Below are positions 32,131 through 44,280 of a DNA stretch of 64,000 bases, piece after piece. Both the position numbers and the translations under genes were made by a program. The notes under the pieces were generated by a model. That model saw only the letters and a program-made list of their open reading frames with translations, searched no databases and was not told where the DNA came from. The DNA is from Lampris incognitus. Its lineage: Eukaryota; Chordata; Actinopteri; Lampriformes; Lampridae. Numbering within the stretch: the stretch's first letter is position 1; every line of letters starts with the position of its first letter. The stretch spans positions 31,334,957-31,398,956 of the forward strand of contig NC_079214.1 of the NCBI RefSeq assembly GCF_029633865.1, read 5' to 3'.

Positions 32131-33567
32131 TCATTCATTTTCCTGAATTTGGCTTTTTGTAGTATTGCATTACCACTCTTCTCCATAATTACAACCAAAT
32201 ACTGTCTCCATTCTAACAAACAAACCCAACAAAGCTGAATGTCTTATAAAATGATCTTTGAAAAATAATGATTAAAATTAATTACGCATATCAGATTCTA
32301 TAGAATACCAGCAGGCAGTTTCATGAATTTTTTTTACTGATTCTGTTCAATGTCACTCCAAAGTTATCAGCTTTTTACTGAGCCCAACTTCTATGCTCAT
32401 GGCAATGTACAATGCCCAGACTCCAAAAGAGCACCATTGGAATTATCGTGATATACACACAACTAGCAAGTCTCCCTTTCATTTCCCCAGATGGGGTTCA
32501 CCCCACACAAAACCAAAGCAGGTCAGACCATTTAATTTAACCCGCTTGTACAATGATGGATCACAGCCTTAGTGCAGCTCATACAATTAAGGATTGTGGG
32601 TTTTTGCCCGATTTTTGTCTAAACAATGGGCCCAAATTAAATTTCGAGTTTCTGGGTGAAAGACAACCGGGAATAGAGTGAGAATAGACGTGGTCCGTAA
32701 CAGGATTGTTGGGCATACCCACTCACATCATGGCATTTTTCTCTGTTTCATATTCTATTACTTTCTTTCTCTTCTTATTTTCCCTGCATATTCTAACACT
32801 CAAAACCAGACAACTGTGTAGCCCCATAGTTTAAGGATTCTCCGATTGTAGAATTGTTGTCTAATTCTCCTTTTCTACATGCAGTGTCTTCACGGATTCT
32901 CAGCGCCTGTATTGTGTCTTTGAGTCTCAGACAAAGCAGCGGAGCAGAGAGCAATAACTCAAAGCAGAAAAGAGCAATTATACCCAGCTTTATTAACAAC
33001 AGACAGAGAAAGACAGTGAGAAAGCGAGGAAGAACTGTGCGAAGAATGAAGCATGGATGAATGCAGGAATGAGAGGACCGGGTGAAAAAATTGAAATAAT
33101 CGTTTTCTTATTGTTTTTTTTTTCAAGAGAGCTTACACAGGCACCATTCACCAGCACTTCAATTGACTATTAATTACCCCCCTCTGTAGCATTTGTCATT
33201 TTTGTACTTGTGTTTTCTAAGCCTTACATAGGGGGGTAAGAAGATCTAGGGTTGTGCCTTGTGATGACACTGACGGGGAGAGAGGGAAGACAGACAAAAG
33301 TTGTCTCCAAAGAGAATGCAACAAAGTCAAGGGAGAGATAAATGTGAAGCAGTAGAGAGGAATGTCAATTTGAGAAAGTAGAACAGAGAGAATGATGGGA
33401 GACAGCGCAAGAGACAGATTGGGATAAAGGAGAAACAGTTTAAGGGGAAAAAAAGAATAGGTGGGAGATGAGGGTAAAATGAGAATTGGTTCTCAGACAA
33501 CCGGAGATCCATAAACTTGCATAAGCCGACAGAGGGAAGGAAGGCGTTTTAGAAATTACACAGCCAC
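32131..33567. other. No gene recognised
   Basis: About 1.4 kb with scattered short ORFs only. A purine-rich stretch lies at 33260-33530. No supported feature. Confidence 0.35.
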
Positions 33568-33864
33568 TCATGGTACTTCTCTGCTTGTCACAACAATGTG
33601 TGTATCCTGATATCCTACTGTATGACTTTTTTTTTTTACAAAACGTTTGTTGTTGTTTGTTGTTAAAGGGTAATTAAAGGGTAACAGCCAAAGAAGCTGG
33701 TTCACCCTCCTCTTCCCGTTGCCCCCCTTTCTCTCTCTCCTCGCGCTCTCTTCAATTTCGAGGAGGTCTTCATCCGTATACTCTGGCTCAAATTCAAATG
33801 CCTCATCCACATAGTTGAAATCAGCTACTACTAAATATTCAGCCATGACTTTATGCATACTCAA
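33568..33864 (-). CDS. Unknown acidic short ORF
   Basis: 98-residue open stretch. From residue 8, MAEYLVVADFNYVDEAFEFE continues into PEYTDEDLLEIEESARRERK, an acidic stretch with a basic end that looks more protein-like than its surroundings. The last 40 residues look non-coding. It may be a first exon or a transposon ORF fragment. I do not recognise the family. Confidence 0.25.
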   Translation of the reverse strand: MSMHKVMAEYLVVADFNYVDEAFEFEPEYTDEDLLEIEESARRERKGGNGKRRVNQLLWLLPFNYPLTTNNNKRFVKKKSHTVGYQDTHIVVTSREVP

Positions 33865-33892
33865 TATGTCAATATGTCAATGTCTGACACTC

Positions 33893-34405
33893 TCTTCACC
33901 TCCAGCACGCTGTTGACATACTCTTCCTTCAGAATTACCCCTACCCCATTTCTCCTCTCATTCGCACCATGGTAGAAGAGTTTGAACCCACCTCCGATAG
34001 TCCTGGCCTTACTCCCCTTCCACCTGGTCTCTTGCACATACAGTATGCTTACCTTTCTTCTTTCCATCCTATCAGCCAGCTCTCTCCCTTTACCAATCAT
34101 AGTGCCAACATTCAAAGTTCTGACTCTCACCTCCACACTCCTACCCTTCCTCCTCTCTCGCTGCCTCTGGACATGCCTTCCCCCTCTCCTTCTCTTTCGC
34201 CTAACAGTAGCATAGTTTCCACTGGCACCCTGCTGGTTAACAGTACCGGTGGCGGTCGTTGGTAACCCGGGCCTCGGCCAATCCGGTATGGAAATCTTGT
34301 TTATGATCCGCATTTGATTTGGCAAAGATTTTACGCCGGATGCCCTTCCTGACGCAACCCTCCCCATTTATCCGGGCTTGGGACCAGCACTAAGAATGCA
34401 CTGGC
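33893..34405 (-). mobile_element. RTE LINE 5' fragment, copy 3
   Basis: Covers the RTE 5' region (GGATGCCCTTCCTGACGCAA on the plus strand near 34338) and the first part of the endonuclease (RTLNVGTMIGKGRELADRM; VQETRWKGSKARTIGGGFKL). It ends abruptly at the VSD codons near 33893. The missing part is the 3' end, the reverse of the usual LINE truncation. Confidence 0.8.
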
Positions 34406-34461
34406 TGGATACACACTTGTACATGCATGCAGGAACATATCGAATTTACAATACAGGCACA

Positions 34462-34474
34462 TACATGCATGCAC

Positions 34475-34526
<52 letters not shown>

Positions 34527-34530
34527 ACAG
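34462..34530 (+). repeat. (CA)n microsatellite
   Basis: Mostly uninterrupted AC run. Confidence 0.95.
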
Positions 34531-34969
34531 TGTGAAAAGACACTCAACAAGGCTAAATAAGGGAAAGAAGAGGAATAAAGAAAGGCAGAGAAGAGAAACA
34601 CCAAAGTGACAGAGACAAACTGAGAAAGAAATAGATGGGGAAGACAAGAGAAAGGTTAATAAAAGACACTCATTGAGGGATAGGAAGGAAGGACATTTTT
34701 CAAAAAAGTTACAAGAGCAGATAGAGCAAAGAGGTAGAGAATGAGATACTGAGTGAAACAAAAGGACACGTATGCCAGTTTTTTTTTTTTGTGTGAGTGA
34801 GTGAAAGATTTCAGGCCAGAGTGAATGAGTAAGTGTTCCACAGGGCTATTCTCCCAGCATTAGCATTAGCATTAGCTAGCTTTCAGGCTGACAAACCAGT
34901 GCTCTATTCTCAAGGTCAGGAGGGGTACACACTACCATGGGCCATGAGCACACAAACTGAAAATGAATG

Positions 34970-35012
<43 letters not shown>

Positions 35013-35867
35013 CTCATGCACGTTCACCCACATGTTCATACACGCTGACATATACCATTGCAGAGACACAAAAACTGAATATATCCAAAAACACAGAGAT
35101 ACAACATCAGCTGAAATGCTGAAATGCGCACAGATGCATACAGACACACAGTGAGAAGCTGACACGCTCGCAGTTTTGCAGATGCATGGATACTGAAAAA
35201 CAGAGTGTAGCCACACAAGCTGCTAGAATAAAGACTTTGTCAGAGTAAAGTCTCAACTCTTATTCTTAAGCACCAAACCAGTACACAAATTTTCATGATA
35301 ATATCACACCGAAACTGTATCATGTAATATTGCGCTTTAATTGATTAATTATTGTGTTATCCTTCCCATGCCCTTTCCATAGGTGTTGACTATAATTCCA
35401 ATAAGTATTCAGTCAATTCAACACCTGTAGGCCCCAATCACCCCAACCTACAGCTACTGCCTTGCCTGTTGCAAATTAGCTAGCAGAACTTCATTAGGGG
35501 ATTACTTTTGCATTTAGTCAGCTGTTTATAGCATTTACCCGGCTTAGCCTGAGCCAATAAAAGTGGTAACTCATCTGTGTTGTGAAACAGGGGGGACAAG
35601 GAGGAGAAGAGGATTTTCATGTTCCCTAGAAGCACAAGACGATTGTACCAGTAGTAAAATGGTACTATGTCACACCTGGGATTGCCACTTTAGTCAGGTA
35701 AACATCCTGGACACCCGATTGATACCAAAAACTAAATAAATAGTAGTCATCATAAAAAAGAAGATACCTACATTACTATACAGGCTATATTTGATGCGGA
35801 AATTGTTGTACAATAGTGTAACCTCCATTAGAAACAATTGTTTTAGATGCTTCTTCTATTTATTTAT
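34531..35867. other. No gene; (CA)n at 34973-35011
   Basis: A purine-rich stretch (34560-34760), a CA microsatellite at 34973-35011, then unique sequence. No coding feature supported. Confidence 0.4.
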
Positions 35868-36236
35868 TTTTTTTTTGATTTTGAGATATTTTATTAATCC
35901 CGCGGGGAAATTATGTTCTGCATTTAACCCATCATAGCTGTGTAGCTTGGAGCAGTGGGCAGCTGCCATGCAGCGCCCAGGGACCAACTCCAGTTTGTCT
36001 TGCCATGCCTCGGTCAGGGGCACAGACAGGAGTATTAACCCTAACATGCATGTCTTTTTGATGGCGGTGAAAACCGGAGCACCTCGAGAAAACCCACCTC
36101 AGACACGGGGAGAACATGCAAACTCCACACAGAGGATGACCTGGGATGACCCCCAAGGTTAGACAACACAGGGGTTCGAACCCAGGACCTTCTTGCTATG
36201 AGGCAACAGTGCTAACCACTGGGCCAGCGTGCCGCC
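35868..36236 (-). mobile_element. tRNA-headed SINE, minus strand
   Basis: Minus strand: GGCGGCACGCTGGCCCAGTG head, B-box region GGTTCGAACCC, body GGAGTTTGCATGTTCTCCCC, CCTGTCTGTGCCCCTGACCG, and the 3' end GGGTTAAATGCAGAACATAA, CGGGATTAATAAAATATC. The B-box here matches the polymerase III consensus well. Confidence 0.8.
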
Positions 36237-37310
36237 TATTTATAGCCTATTATTTCCTTACTTTGGTAGCTACCTAAGTACTTTACATGCAAAGTAGCAC
36301 ATAACCTGCACATAATCTATTTTGGTCTATGTTAATGCTTTTATTCCACTGCAAAGCATCGTTCGGGCATTTCAACGTCACAAAAAGATGAGTTACACAC
36401 ATTTTAATAGCTAGAAATTAAATAAACCTAATGAAATAAAAAATGATAATCAGTAATAGACTGACATCCTCTCTACACTACCTGCTGCTTTCTAAGAGTT
36501 AAATTTAACAAAAGTGTTTTAAAGTAATTTTGAACAAGCTGCCTTAAATCCACTTTCACCATTCTGAAAGAGTTGTTGCTAGGTAGAGGATTTAAGTCTA
36601 AACCAATGAAACATGTTCTTTGTCCAGAAATTATTTGGGTAAAATTCTATTTGTTGGATGATACCGAAAACGCATACTGGAAGCAGCGTACAGCAATTAG
36701 TGTGTGCAATATCCCAAAATGCTCGAATTCTTGGACATTTCATGTTCTGTGATGGACTCTATTTTTTCCAGGACAGACAGCCAAAATCCAGAACAATCCA
36801 GGAAAAACCTGGATGCATTGCAACCCTTGTCAAACCAGTCCTGTGTGTTCCTGTCTATTCCACAGTTAGAAATTCACTGCCTTAGCCAGGGTTAGGAGGT
36901 TCTCTGAGTAAACTGATACAAAGAACACTGACAGGGTTATGGATCCCTCTCTCTGTGTAATTGGTTTAGGTTTTCATTCTCTGTGTATCCGGTTAGGTTA
37001 AACACTGCTAGTATTTGGTGTTGTAACTTCATAAAACCCTGCACTGGTAGAGGTTCAACAATGCTTTGCTGTGTGACAACTTTGACAGCTGTTCCACAGA
37101 AATGCCGAGTGACATCTATGGTAGAATATATGCTTAAGCAAAGTGACAAGCTATGATGTTGTCCGCAACATAACATAATGCTGGATATGTACCAGAGGAG
37201 GCTGGACCATAGAGGCAGACGAGATCTCTCCTCCTGTATTTCTGAGAGACAAGGAGACCAAAATATATAAAAAAGAGTAATTGGTTGAAATAAACCATTA
37301 CCAAATCTCA
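36237..37310. other. No gene recognised
   Basis: Unique-looking AT-rich sequence with no supported coding or RNA feature. Confidence 0.35.
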
Positions 37311-37346
37311 GTATCATTAATCTACTATTACATTTGGCTGCTTCCG

Positions 37347-39142
37347 TTAGGGGTCGCCACAGCAGATCATCTGTTTCCATTTCTTCCTGTCTTCTGCATC
37401 TTCCTTTGCCACACCAGCCACCTGCATGTCTTCCCTCACCACATCCATAAACCTCCTCTTTGGCTTTCCTCTTTTCCTCTCCCCTGGCAGCTCCATATTC
37501 AGCATCCTTCTCCCAATATATCCAGCATCTCTCCTCCACACATGTCCAAGCCATCTCAATCTTGCCTCTTTTGCTTTGTCTCCAAACCGTCCAACTTGAG
37601 CTGTCCCTCTAATATAATCATTCCTAATTGTGACCTTCTTCGTCACTCCCAGTGAAAATCTTAGCATCTTCAACTCTGCCACCTCCAGCTCCGCCTCCTG
37701 TCTTTTTGTGAGTGCCACTGTCTCCAAACCATATAACATACCTGGTCTCACAACCATCTTGTAAAACTTCCCTTTAACTCTTGCTGGTACCCTTTTATCG
37801 CAAATCACTCCTGACACTCTTCTCCACCCACTCCACCCTGCCTGCACTCTCTTCTTCACCTCTCTTCTGCACTCCCCGTTACTTTGGACAGTTGACCCCA
37901 AGTATTTTAACTCATATGCCTTCATCATCTCCTCCCCTTGCATCCTGACCATTCCACTGTGCTCCCTCACATTCACGCATAGGTATTTCGTCTTGCTCCT
38001 ACTGACTTTCATTCCTCTTCTCTCCAGTGCATACCTCCACCTCGCCAGGCTCTCCTCAACCTGCACCCTACTCGTGCTACAGATCACAATGTCATCTGTG
38101 AACATCACTGTCCATGGAGACTCCTGCCTGATCTTGTCCGTCAACCTGTCCATCACCATTGCAAACAAGAAAGGGCTCAGAGCCGACCCTTGTTGTAATC
38201 CCACCTCCACCTTGAACCCATCTGTCATTCCAACCACACACCTCACCATTGTCACACTTCCCTCATACATATCCTGCATCCCCCCTACATACTTCTCTGC
38301 AACTCCCGATTCCCTCATACAATACCACGCCTCCTCTCTCGGCACCCTGTCGTATGCTTGCTCTAAATCCACAATGCAACTCCTTCTGGCCTTCTCCATA
38401 CTTCTCCATCGACATTCTCAAAGCAAACATTGCATCTGTGGTGCTCTTTCATGACATGAAACCATACTGCTGCTCGCTAATCATCACCTCTCCTCTTAAC
38501 CTAGCTTCTATTACTCTTTCCCATATCTTCATGCTGTGGCTGATCAACTTTATACCTCTGTAGTTGTTACACTTCTGCACATCGCCCTTGTTCTTGAAAA
38601 TCGGTACCAGTATGCTTCTTCTCCACTCCTCAGGCATCCTCTCAATTTCCAAGATTGTGTTAAACAATCTAGTTAAAACCCCCACTGCCATCTCTCCTAA
38701 ACATCTCCATGCCTCCACAGGTATGTCATCAGGACTAACTGCCTTTCCACTCTTCATTCTCTTTATAGCTGCCCTCACTTCCTCCTTGTTAATCCACTGC
38801 ACTTCCTGATTCACTATCCCTACAACCCCCAACCTTCTCTCGCTCATTTTCTTCATTCATCAGTCCCTCAAAGTACTCCTTCCACCTTCTCAGCACACTG
38901 TCCTCGCTTGTCAGCACATTTCCATCTCTATCTTTGATCGCCCTAACTTGCTGCACATCCTTCCCAGCTCGGTCCCTCTGCCTAGCCAATCGGTACAAGT
39001 CCTTTTCTCCTTCCTTAGTGTCTAACCTGTCATACAACTCACCATACGCCTTTGCCACCTCTCTCTTTGCTTTATGCTGCATCTCCTTGTACTCCTGTCT
39101 ACTTTCTTCATCTCTCTGACTATGCCACTTCTTCTTTGCCAA
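37347..39142 (-). pseudogene. RTE copy 2 reverse transcriptase region
   Basis: Three open stretches (39142-38789, 38856-38449, 38399-37347) in differing frames. Motifs: IVDLEQAYDRVPRE, GLQQGSALSPFLFAMVMD and MFTDDIVICSTS, where the residue before the catalytic Asp pair is Thr instead of Ala. Near 38390 a short deletion removes the conserved segment before the first RT Asp motif. Ends MICCGDP*. Confidence 0.82.
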
Positions 39143-39178
39143 CCTCTTCTTCTGTATAATTTGCTGTACTTCCTCATT

Positions 39179-40231
39179 TCACCACCAAGTCTCCTTGTCT
39201 TCCTTCCTGTGTCCTGATGACACACCAAGTACCTTCCTAGCTGTGTCCCTAACTATTTCTGCAGTGGCTGCCCAGCCATACAGCAACTCTTCGCTACCAC
39301 CCAGTGCCTGTCTTAACTCCTGCCTGAACTCCACACAACAGTCTTCCTTCTCCAACTTCCACCATTTGATCTTCGGTTCTGCCTTCACTCGCTTCCTCTT
39401 CTTGGTCTCCAAAGTCATCCTACAGACCACCATCCGATGCTGCCCTGCTACGTTCTCCCCTGTCACCACCTTGCAGTCTCCAATCCCTTTTAGATTGTGC
39501 CTTCTACATAAGATATAGTCCACCTTTGTGCACTTTCCTCCACTCTTGTACATCACCCTGTGTTCCTCCCTCTTCTTGAAATATGTATTCACCACAGCCA
39601 TTTCCATCCTTTTCACAAAATCGACCGCCATCTGTCCTTCCACATTTCTCTCCTTGACACCATACCTACCCATAACCTCCTCATCACTTCTGTTCCCTTC
39701 ACCAACATGTCCACTGAAGTCCACTCCAATCACCACTCTCTCCTCCTTGGGTACCCTCTCCACCACATCATCCAACTCACTCTTGAATTCTTCTTTGTCT
39801 TCCATCTCAAACCCAACTTGCAGGGCATATGCGCTGATAACATTCAGCAATACACTTTCGATTTCCAGCTTCATACTCATCACTCTGTCTGACACTCTCT
39901 CCACCTCCAGCCCACTCTTGACATACTCTTCCTTCAGAATTACCCCTACCCCATTTCTCCTCCCATTTGCACCATGGTAGAAGAGTTTGAACCCACCTCC
40001 AATACTCCTGGCCTTACTCCCCTCCCACCTGGTCTGTTGCACACACAGTAGGCCTACCTTTCTTCTTTCCATCATATCAGCCAGCTCTCTCCCTTTACCA
40101 GTCATAGTGCCAACATTCAAAGTTCCGACTCTCACCTCCACACTCCTACCCTTCCTCCTCTCTAGCTGCCTCTGGACATGCCTTCCCCCTCTCCTTCTCT
40201 TTCGCCCAACAACAGCAGTTTCCACTGGCAC
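39179..40231 (-). pseudogene. RTE copy 2 endonuclease
   Basis: One uninterrupted 350-residue stretch: VRVGTLNVGTMTGKGRELAD near residue 36, RWEGSKARSIGGGFKLFYHG, LLNVISAYALQVGFEMEDKE, VVIGVDFSGHVGEGNRSDEE, YILCRRHNLKGIGD and GQHRMVVCRMTLE. It ends at a stop (TGG WWN region) and the linker continues in another frame. Unlike copy 1, the position near 39850 has no stop codon. Confidence 0.82.
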
Positions 40232-40354
40232 CCTGCTGGTTAACAGTACCGGTGGTGGTCGTTGGTAACCCGGGTCTCGACCGATCCGGTATGGAAATCT
40301 TGTTTATGATCCGCATTTGATTTGGCAAAGACTTTACACCGGATGTATCATTAA

Positions 40355-40657
40355 AAAAAAATTATCTTCTTTGGAAAATGCATTATTGAAATTTGGATTA
40401 AAATGTTTCAATAGCGACACTTGCAGGCAAGAGGGTAAATGGCAGTCTGTGTGAAGTGGTGGTGGGAAGCAGAGGTGGACGGGCTCTTGCTTTCATCCTT
40501 GAGGCAGGATCTCAATTTAATGTACTTCTTTTTTTTTCACGCTAATCTGTTATTGGCCAAAACACGTAAAACATACTCCAAGGGAGACCATAATTCCTAA
40601 CCAATCAACAACCAAAATATGATATTGACATCGCGTTGTTCCAATATTCCGCCCTCA

Positions 40658-40734
<77 letters not shown>

Positions 40735-40974
40735 ATCAGTAACATATTAGTAGAAGAAATAGCAACTATTCTGCCCTTACTAGCGCTTAGATGTGATTGC
40801 TAGCTTGGCAGATAGCTTAACAGGTTCCTTAATAAACATCCTGGAGACAGCAGGTAAGTTTAGGATGTTTACTTTAAGAGTCACTGTGAAACTGTAATAC
40901 GGAAATAAAAAATAAGAAATAAAAAATTACAATTTGTAATGTGTTTGACTCTTCCTTTCACATCAACAAACAAT
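40355..40974. other. No gene; (CA)n at about 40658-40730
   Basis: Unique AT-rich sequence interrupted by a long CA microsatellite. Confidence 0.4.
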
Positions 40975-41300
40975 GACCCAGCTAGCAGGGAATGTTCCCA
41001 CAACATTGGCTAACATTCCCTACAGGTTCTGCTTATGTTTTAAAGAAGATGTTTTCATCTAATGTTCAAAGAACATTTTAAGGATGTTTACCATTTCAAA
41101 TAATGTTCCTATAACGTTAAACGTTAACAAAGGAAGAACGTTTCAGGTGCAACATTCTGAGGATGTTTTGGGGATGATGTTGAGGTAACAGATTATAGAA
41201 TGTTCTTCTATAAAACATTCCTGCAGTGTTACATGATAACAAAGGAAGAACATTCGCAAAGCAAAATTTTGAAAATGTTTTCAGGATGTTATTAAGTGTT
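40975..41300 (+). repeat. Imperfect 112-bp tandem repeat rich in AACATT/ATGTT
   Basis: AACAAAGGAAGAAC occurs at 41126 and 41238 (112 bp apart), each followed by a GATGTTTT-rich stretch. AACATTC and ATGTTC motifs alternate through the whole segment. A fish minisatellite-like repeat. Confidence 0.6.
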
Positions 41301-41929
41301 ATCTTTGCCTGGTTTTAAATGCTGCATTACAGTAAAGTGAAGTAATCTGAATTTACCAGACTGTTCTATTATTTGCCTTTGCCTTTAGTGACTTAGACAT
41401 TATATCCATCATCAAAAATCTCATTGTGTCATAAAATAAAACTGCAGTCTTAAGTGATTGTTGATGGGGGGGGGGGGCTTGAAAAACTCATAGCCCCGGG
41501 GCCCATGCTACTTTAATCCAGCCTTGCATACAGGGGTGGATGGAAAGGGGGGCTACGAGAGGGAGAAGTGGCAGCCAGCCACACATGACTCCAGCGGTAC
41601 TCTCCCACTTAAAGATACAAAAGGGCAAGAAAAAACAACAGCACTGTAGATGTTGATTTTCTGTCAGGGTTTACTCCTGTAGCCTATTCCTCTCCCGAGG
41701 TATCCACTAGGCAGTGGCACTATTCACCCCATAGCTGGGGGCTGGTTCGTGGGCATAAGGGAATATCCACACACTGGTGGGCCTGCCTACCGCACGTCTA
41801 GGGGCCAGACCTCCCCCGAGTCCCTTGTAGTTCAGCCACGGTCCAAGGTGTATCCAGTTATCATGTGTGCCATGAGAAGGCGCTACATAGGACTTGCTGT
41901 TGGACACCATAGGCATGGTGTTTACTGTC
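41301..41929. other. No gene recognised; 12-G run at 41466-41477
   Basis: The part at 41690-41930 looks repeat-derived but I cannot assign it. No coding feature supported. Confidence 0.35.
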
Positions 41930-42387
41930 CGCCAGCTTCAAGAAAAATACCAGGAAAATTTTTTTTACCTGTACTCCTTTTGTCGATCTGACCAAGGACT
42001 TTGATACTGTCTGCAGAGACGGCCTTTGGAGAATCAAGGCAAAATATGGATGTCCAAAAAAGTTCATCACCATCGTATGACAAATACATGATGGCATGCT
42101 AGCCAGAGTCCAAGACAACGGAGTTGCATCTGAGCCGTTCCCTGTCTCTAATGGAGTAAAGCAAGGCTGTGTCCTTGCCCCAACCCTGTTCAGCCTTATG
42201 TTCTCAGCCATGCTGTCAGATGCCTTCAGAGAGGGGGACGCTGGCATTGCTGTCAGTTACCGTTTTGATGGCTCTCTCTTCAACCTTCAGCAGCTTAAAG
42301 CAAACACCTTAGTTAAAACAGCAACCATCAACGATCTTCTGTTTGCCGACGACTGCGCCCTCAACGTTAAGCCAACATGCAGCAAAG
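41930..42387 (+). pseudogene. LINE reverse transcriptase, first part, interrupted by hAT
   Basis: RT motifs in order: FVDLTKDFDTV (near 41975), a stop codon near 42078, GVKQGCVLAPTLFSLMFSAM (near 42160) and LLFADDCALNV (near 42340). The frame stops at a hAT insertion after ACATGCAGCAAAG (42387) and resumes at 45229 after the duplicated CAAAG. The clade is uncertain; the C-terminal zinc finger suggests an I/Nimb-like group. Confidence 0.8.
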
Positions 42388-42727
42388 CAGAGTTGTGGAC
42401 TCGAGTCACATGACTTGGACTCGAGTGCGACTCGAGTCACAAATTTGATAACTTGCGACTTGACTTGCCAAAATGAAAATTACTTGAGATTTGACTTGAG
42501 ACTTGACATCTATGACTTGGACTTGAGCTGAATGACTCGAGAGAATGTTTGAGTGTTTTCTAAATGTTTATGTGGGATGCACCTCTCTCGTATTTAATTT
42601 ATTTTATTTTGTAATCATTCTTCATTTCTAGCGCGCACACAATTACCTACGCACACGGATCGCGTAGGGCCAATCACACGTTTAGATGGGCGGGAAAACA
42701 AAAATACTCAAATCTAATTGGAGGTAC

Positions 42728-42968
42728 TGTGGTGGACACGTATTGGGGACAGAATTCAACCCAGGAACTAAGGGTTAAGTCATGGTTGCCCTGGCAGGTT
42801 AACGCAGGGTTAAGTTATGGTTGTCCAGCCAGTTTTCTGAGGATTCTTGCCACCTCCGCTCAGTCGAGCTGTGGTTTGGTTGTCTCTCGGATTTACCGTG
42901 GATTAAAGAAAGTTGCCTACACGGCTAGAGTGTGAACCTACGGTCTTCTCCGTTCCTTCGGCTCTACA
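42728..42968 (+). repeat. Solo LTR of the E1 family
   Basis: 241 bp, TGTGGTGGACACG...GGCTCTACA, flanked by GTAC on both sides (42724-42727 and 42969-42972). It differs from the E1 LTR at about 5 positions. No internal sequence, so it is the product of LTR-LTR recombination. Confidence 0.93.
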
Positions 42969-43034
42969 GTACCATCATGCTACTCAAAAACTAACGTCAG
43001 CTCTACTCAACATGAGCGCGGTGAGTTTGCAATC

Positions 43035-43214
43035 ATGGCAAGTGCAGCTGCTGCTGGAACGATTCCAAAAATAATTATTTACGGCTATAAGAACTTTGAA
43101 GTTGTTGGGAAGAAAAGGACTGCTGTTTGTAAAACATGTGCAGCGAAATTATCAGATGGGATTTCAACAACGTCAAACTTTGTGCGTCATCTGAAAAGCC
43201 ACAAAGAGAAGTAA
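43035..43214 (+). CDS. BED-type zinc finger exon of hAT transposase
   Basis: 59 codons from ATG 43035, too short to stand out by length. It encodes a BED-like finger: Cys32-x2-Cys35, then His52-x3-His56 (AVCKTCAAKL ... SNFVRHLKSH). The reading frame ends in a TAA that overlaps a strong splice donor (GA-GTAAGT at 43211), so this is most likely a first coding exon, with splicing at 43210. BED fingers bind DNA in hAT transposases. The partner catalytic exon was not found in the element. Confidence 0.7.
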   Translation: MASAAAAGTIPKIIIYGYKNFEVVGKKRTAVCKTCAAKLSDGISTTSNFVRHLKSHKEK

Positions 43215-44047
43215 GTTTGTTTGCTAGCCTACAGGTACAGTAGCGTGAGTGGTCAGACACACACAGACACAATCTGCCCGTTTGGAATACGCCAGGCTAT
43301 ATCGCCCAAACATCGCCCCAATCTCATCTCGAAAATACAATTGAACGCACTGTTCTGTTCCAGAACACCTAACAGCGAATATTCAATTATGTTGGCCCAG
43401 TGGGCAAACGATGTCTGGGCGATGTAGCAGTCACCGGAATGAATTAGCATACCCCCTGTTGCCCCCTGATAATTAGCTAATCAAACACTGTTTCAGTGCA
43501 TGGTTTCACGTATCATACTATAATACAATATGATATAGTTTTAAATATGCGTAATATAATGCGGTTCTCGAGAAAATCAGCCCATTCCGAACGGGCACTG
43601 AACTAGTGGCATTCAATCGTGATTATGTTTACACTGTTTTTAATTGAGCATTTAGACTTGATGCTCCGAATTATGTGCTACCGACGACTCCTGCCGAGGG
43701 ACTACAGATGCAAATTAGCTTATAGCTAATTCTGGTGCAATATATTTATTGTACATTGTCCCTGTCAAATAAATAAAAAATATTAAAGTATCTCCATGAT
43801 TCAAATTAATCTAGTTATATCCTGTCTTTGGAAAGATTTTTCTCCATTGAATTATAAACATTTATAAATACATTTACTTGTTTCATGAAACCAAAATTAA
43901 TACCTATAACTTCCTATATTACAACACTTTTTGTATGGCACAATGGCAATTGAAATAATGCTCATAGCTTGACACACAGTGCACTACACCCAATATGAAA
44001 CATAGCCTACTAAGCATAGGCTTAGATTAGAGCCATGGGGTAGTAAG

Positions 44048-44208
44048 TTATTTCACAAAGCTGGCTAACTAGGCAAGCCTCACTTCTGCGCAGAGTGAAC
44101 CCCGGAGCAGCTCTTTTTACTTCAATCCATGTTCCAGATCTGAAGGGTTTCCAGGGTTTACTTTGCGCAGATGTCAGGCATACTCAGTTAGCCAGCTTTG
44201 TGAAATAC
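44048..44208. repeat. MITE-like inverted repeat inside the hAT element
   Basis: Outer arms TTATTTCACAAAGCTGGCTA (44048) and TAGCCAGCTTTGTGAAATAC (ending 44208); inner arms CTGCGCAGAGTGAACCC and GGGTTTACTTTGCGCAG. About 160 bp long, non-coding. Confidence 0.7.
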
Positions 44209-44280
44209 TCCCTTGTGTCTAGTCCAGTGGTTCTAAAACCTCCATGGCTGTGACCAAAAACGCACCCCTATATATTTTAA

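Larger units (their letters stand above)
37321..40344 (-). mobile_element. RTE-clade (Rex3-like) LINE, copy 2
   Basis: About 3.02 kb, flanked by the 10-bp GTATCATTAA (37311-37320 and 40345-40354). The 3' end is GTGGCGACCCCTAACGGAAG with a short AT-rich tail; the 5' end is cut about 80 bp short of copy 1. Coding is split into at least four open stretches. Confidence 0.88.

Noticed and set aside
36937-37554. 205-residue minus-strand ORF
   Set aside because: Its first third is an out-of-frame reading of the RTE 3' end and the rest is unique sequence with no protein-like pattern.
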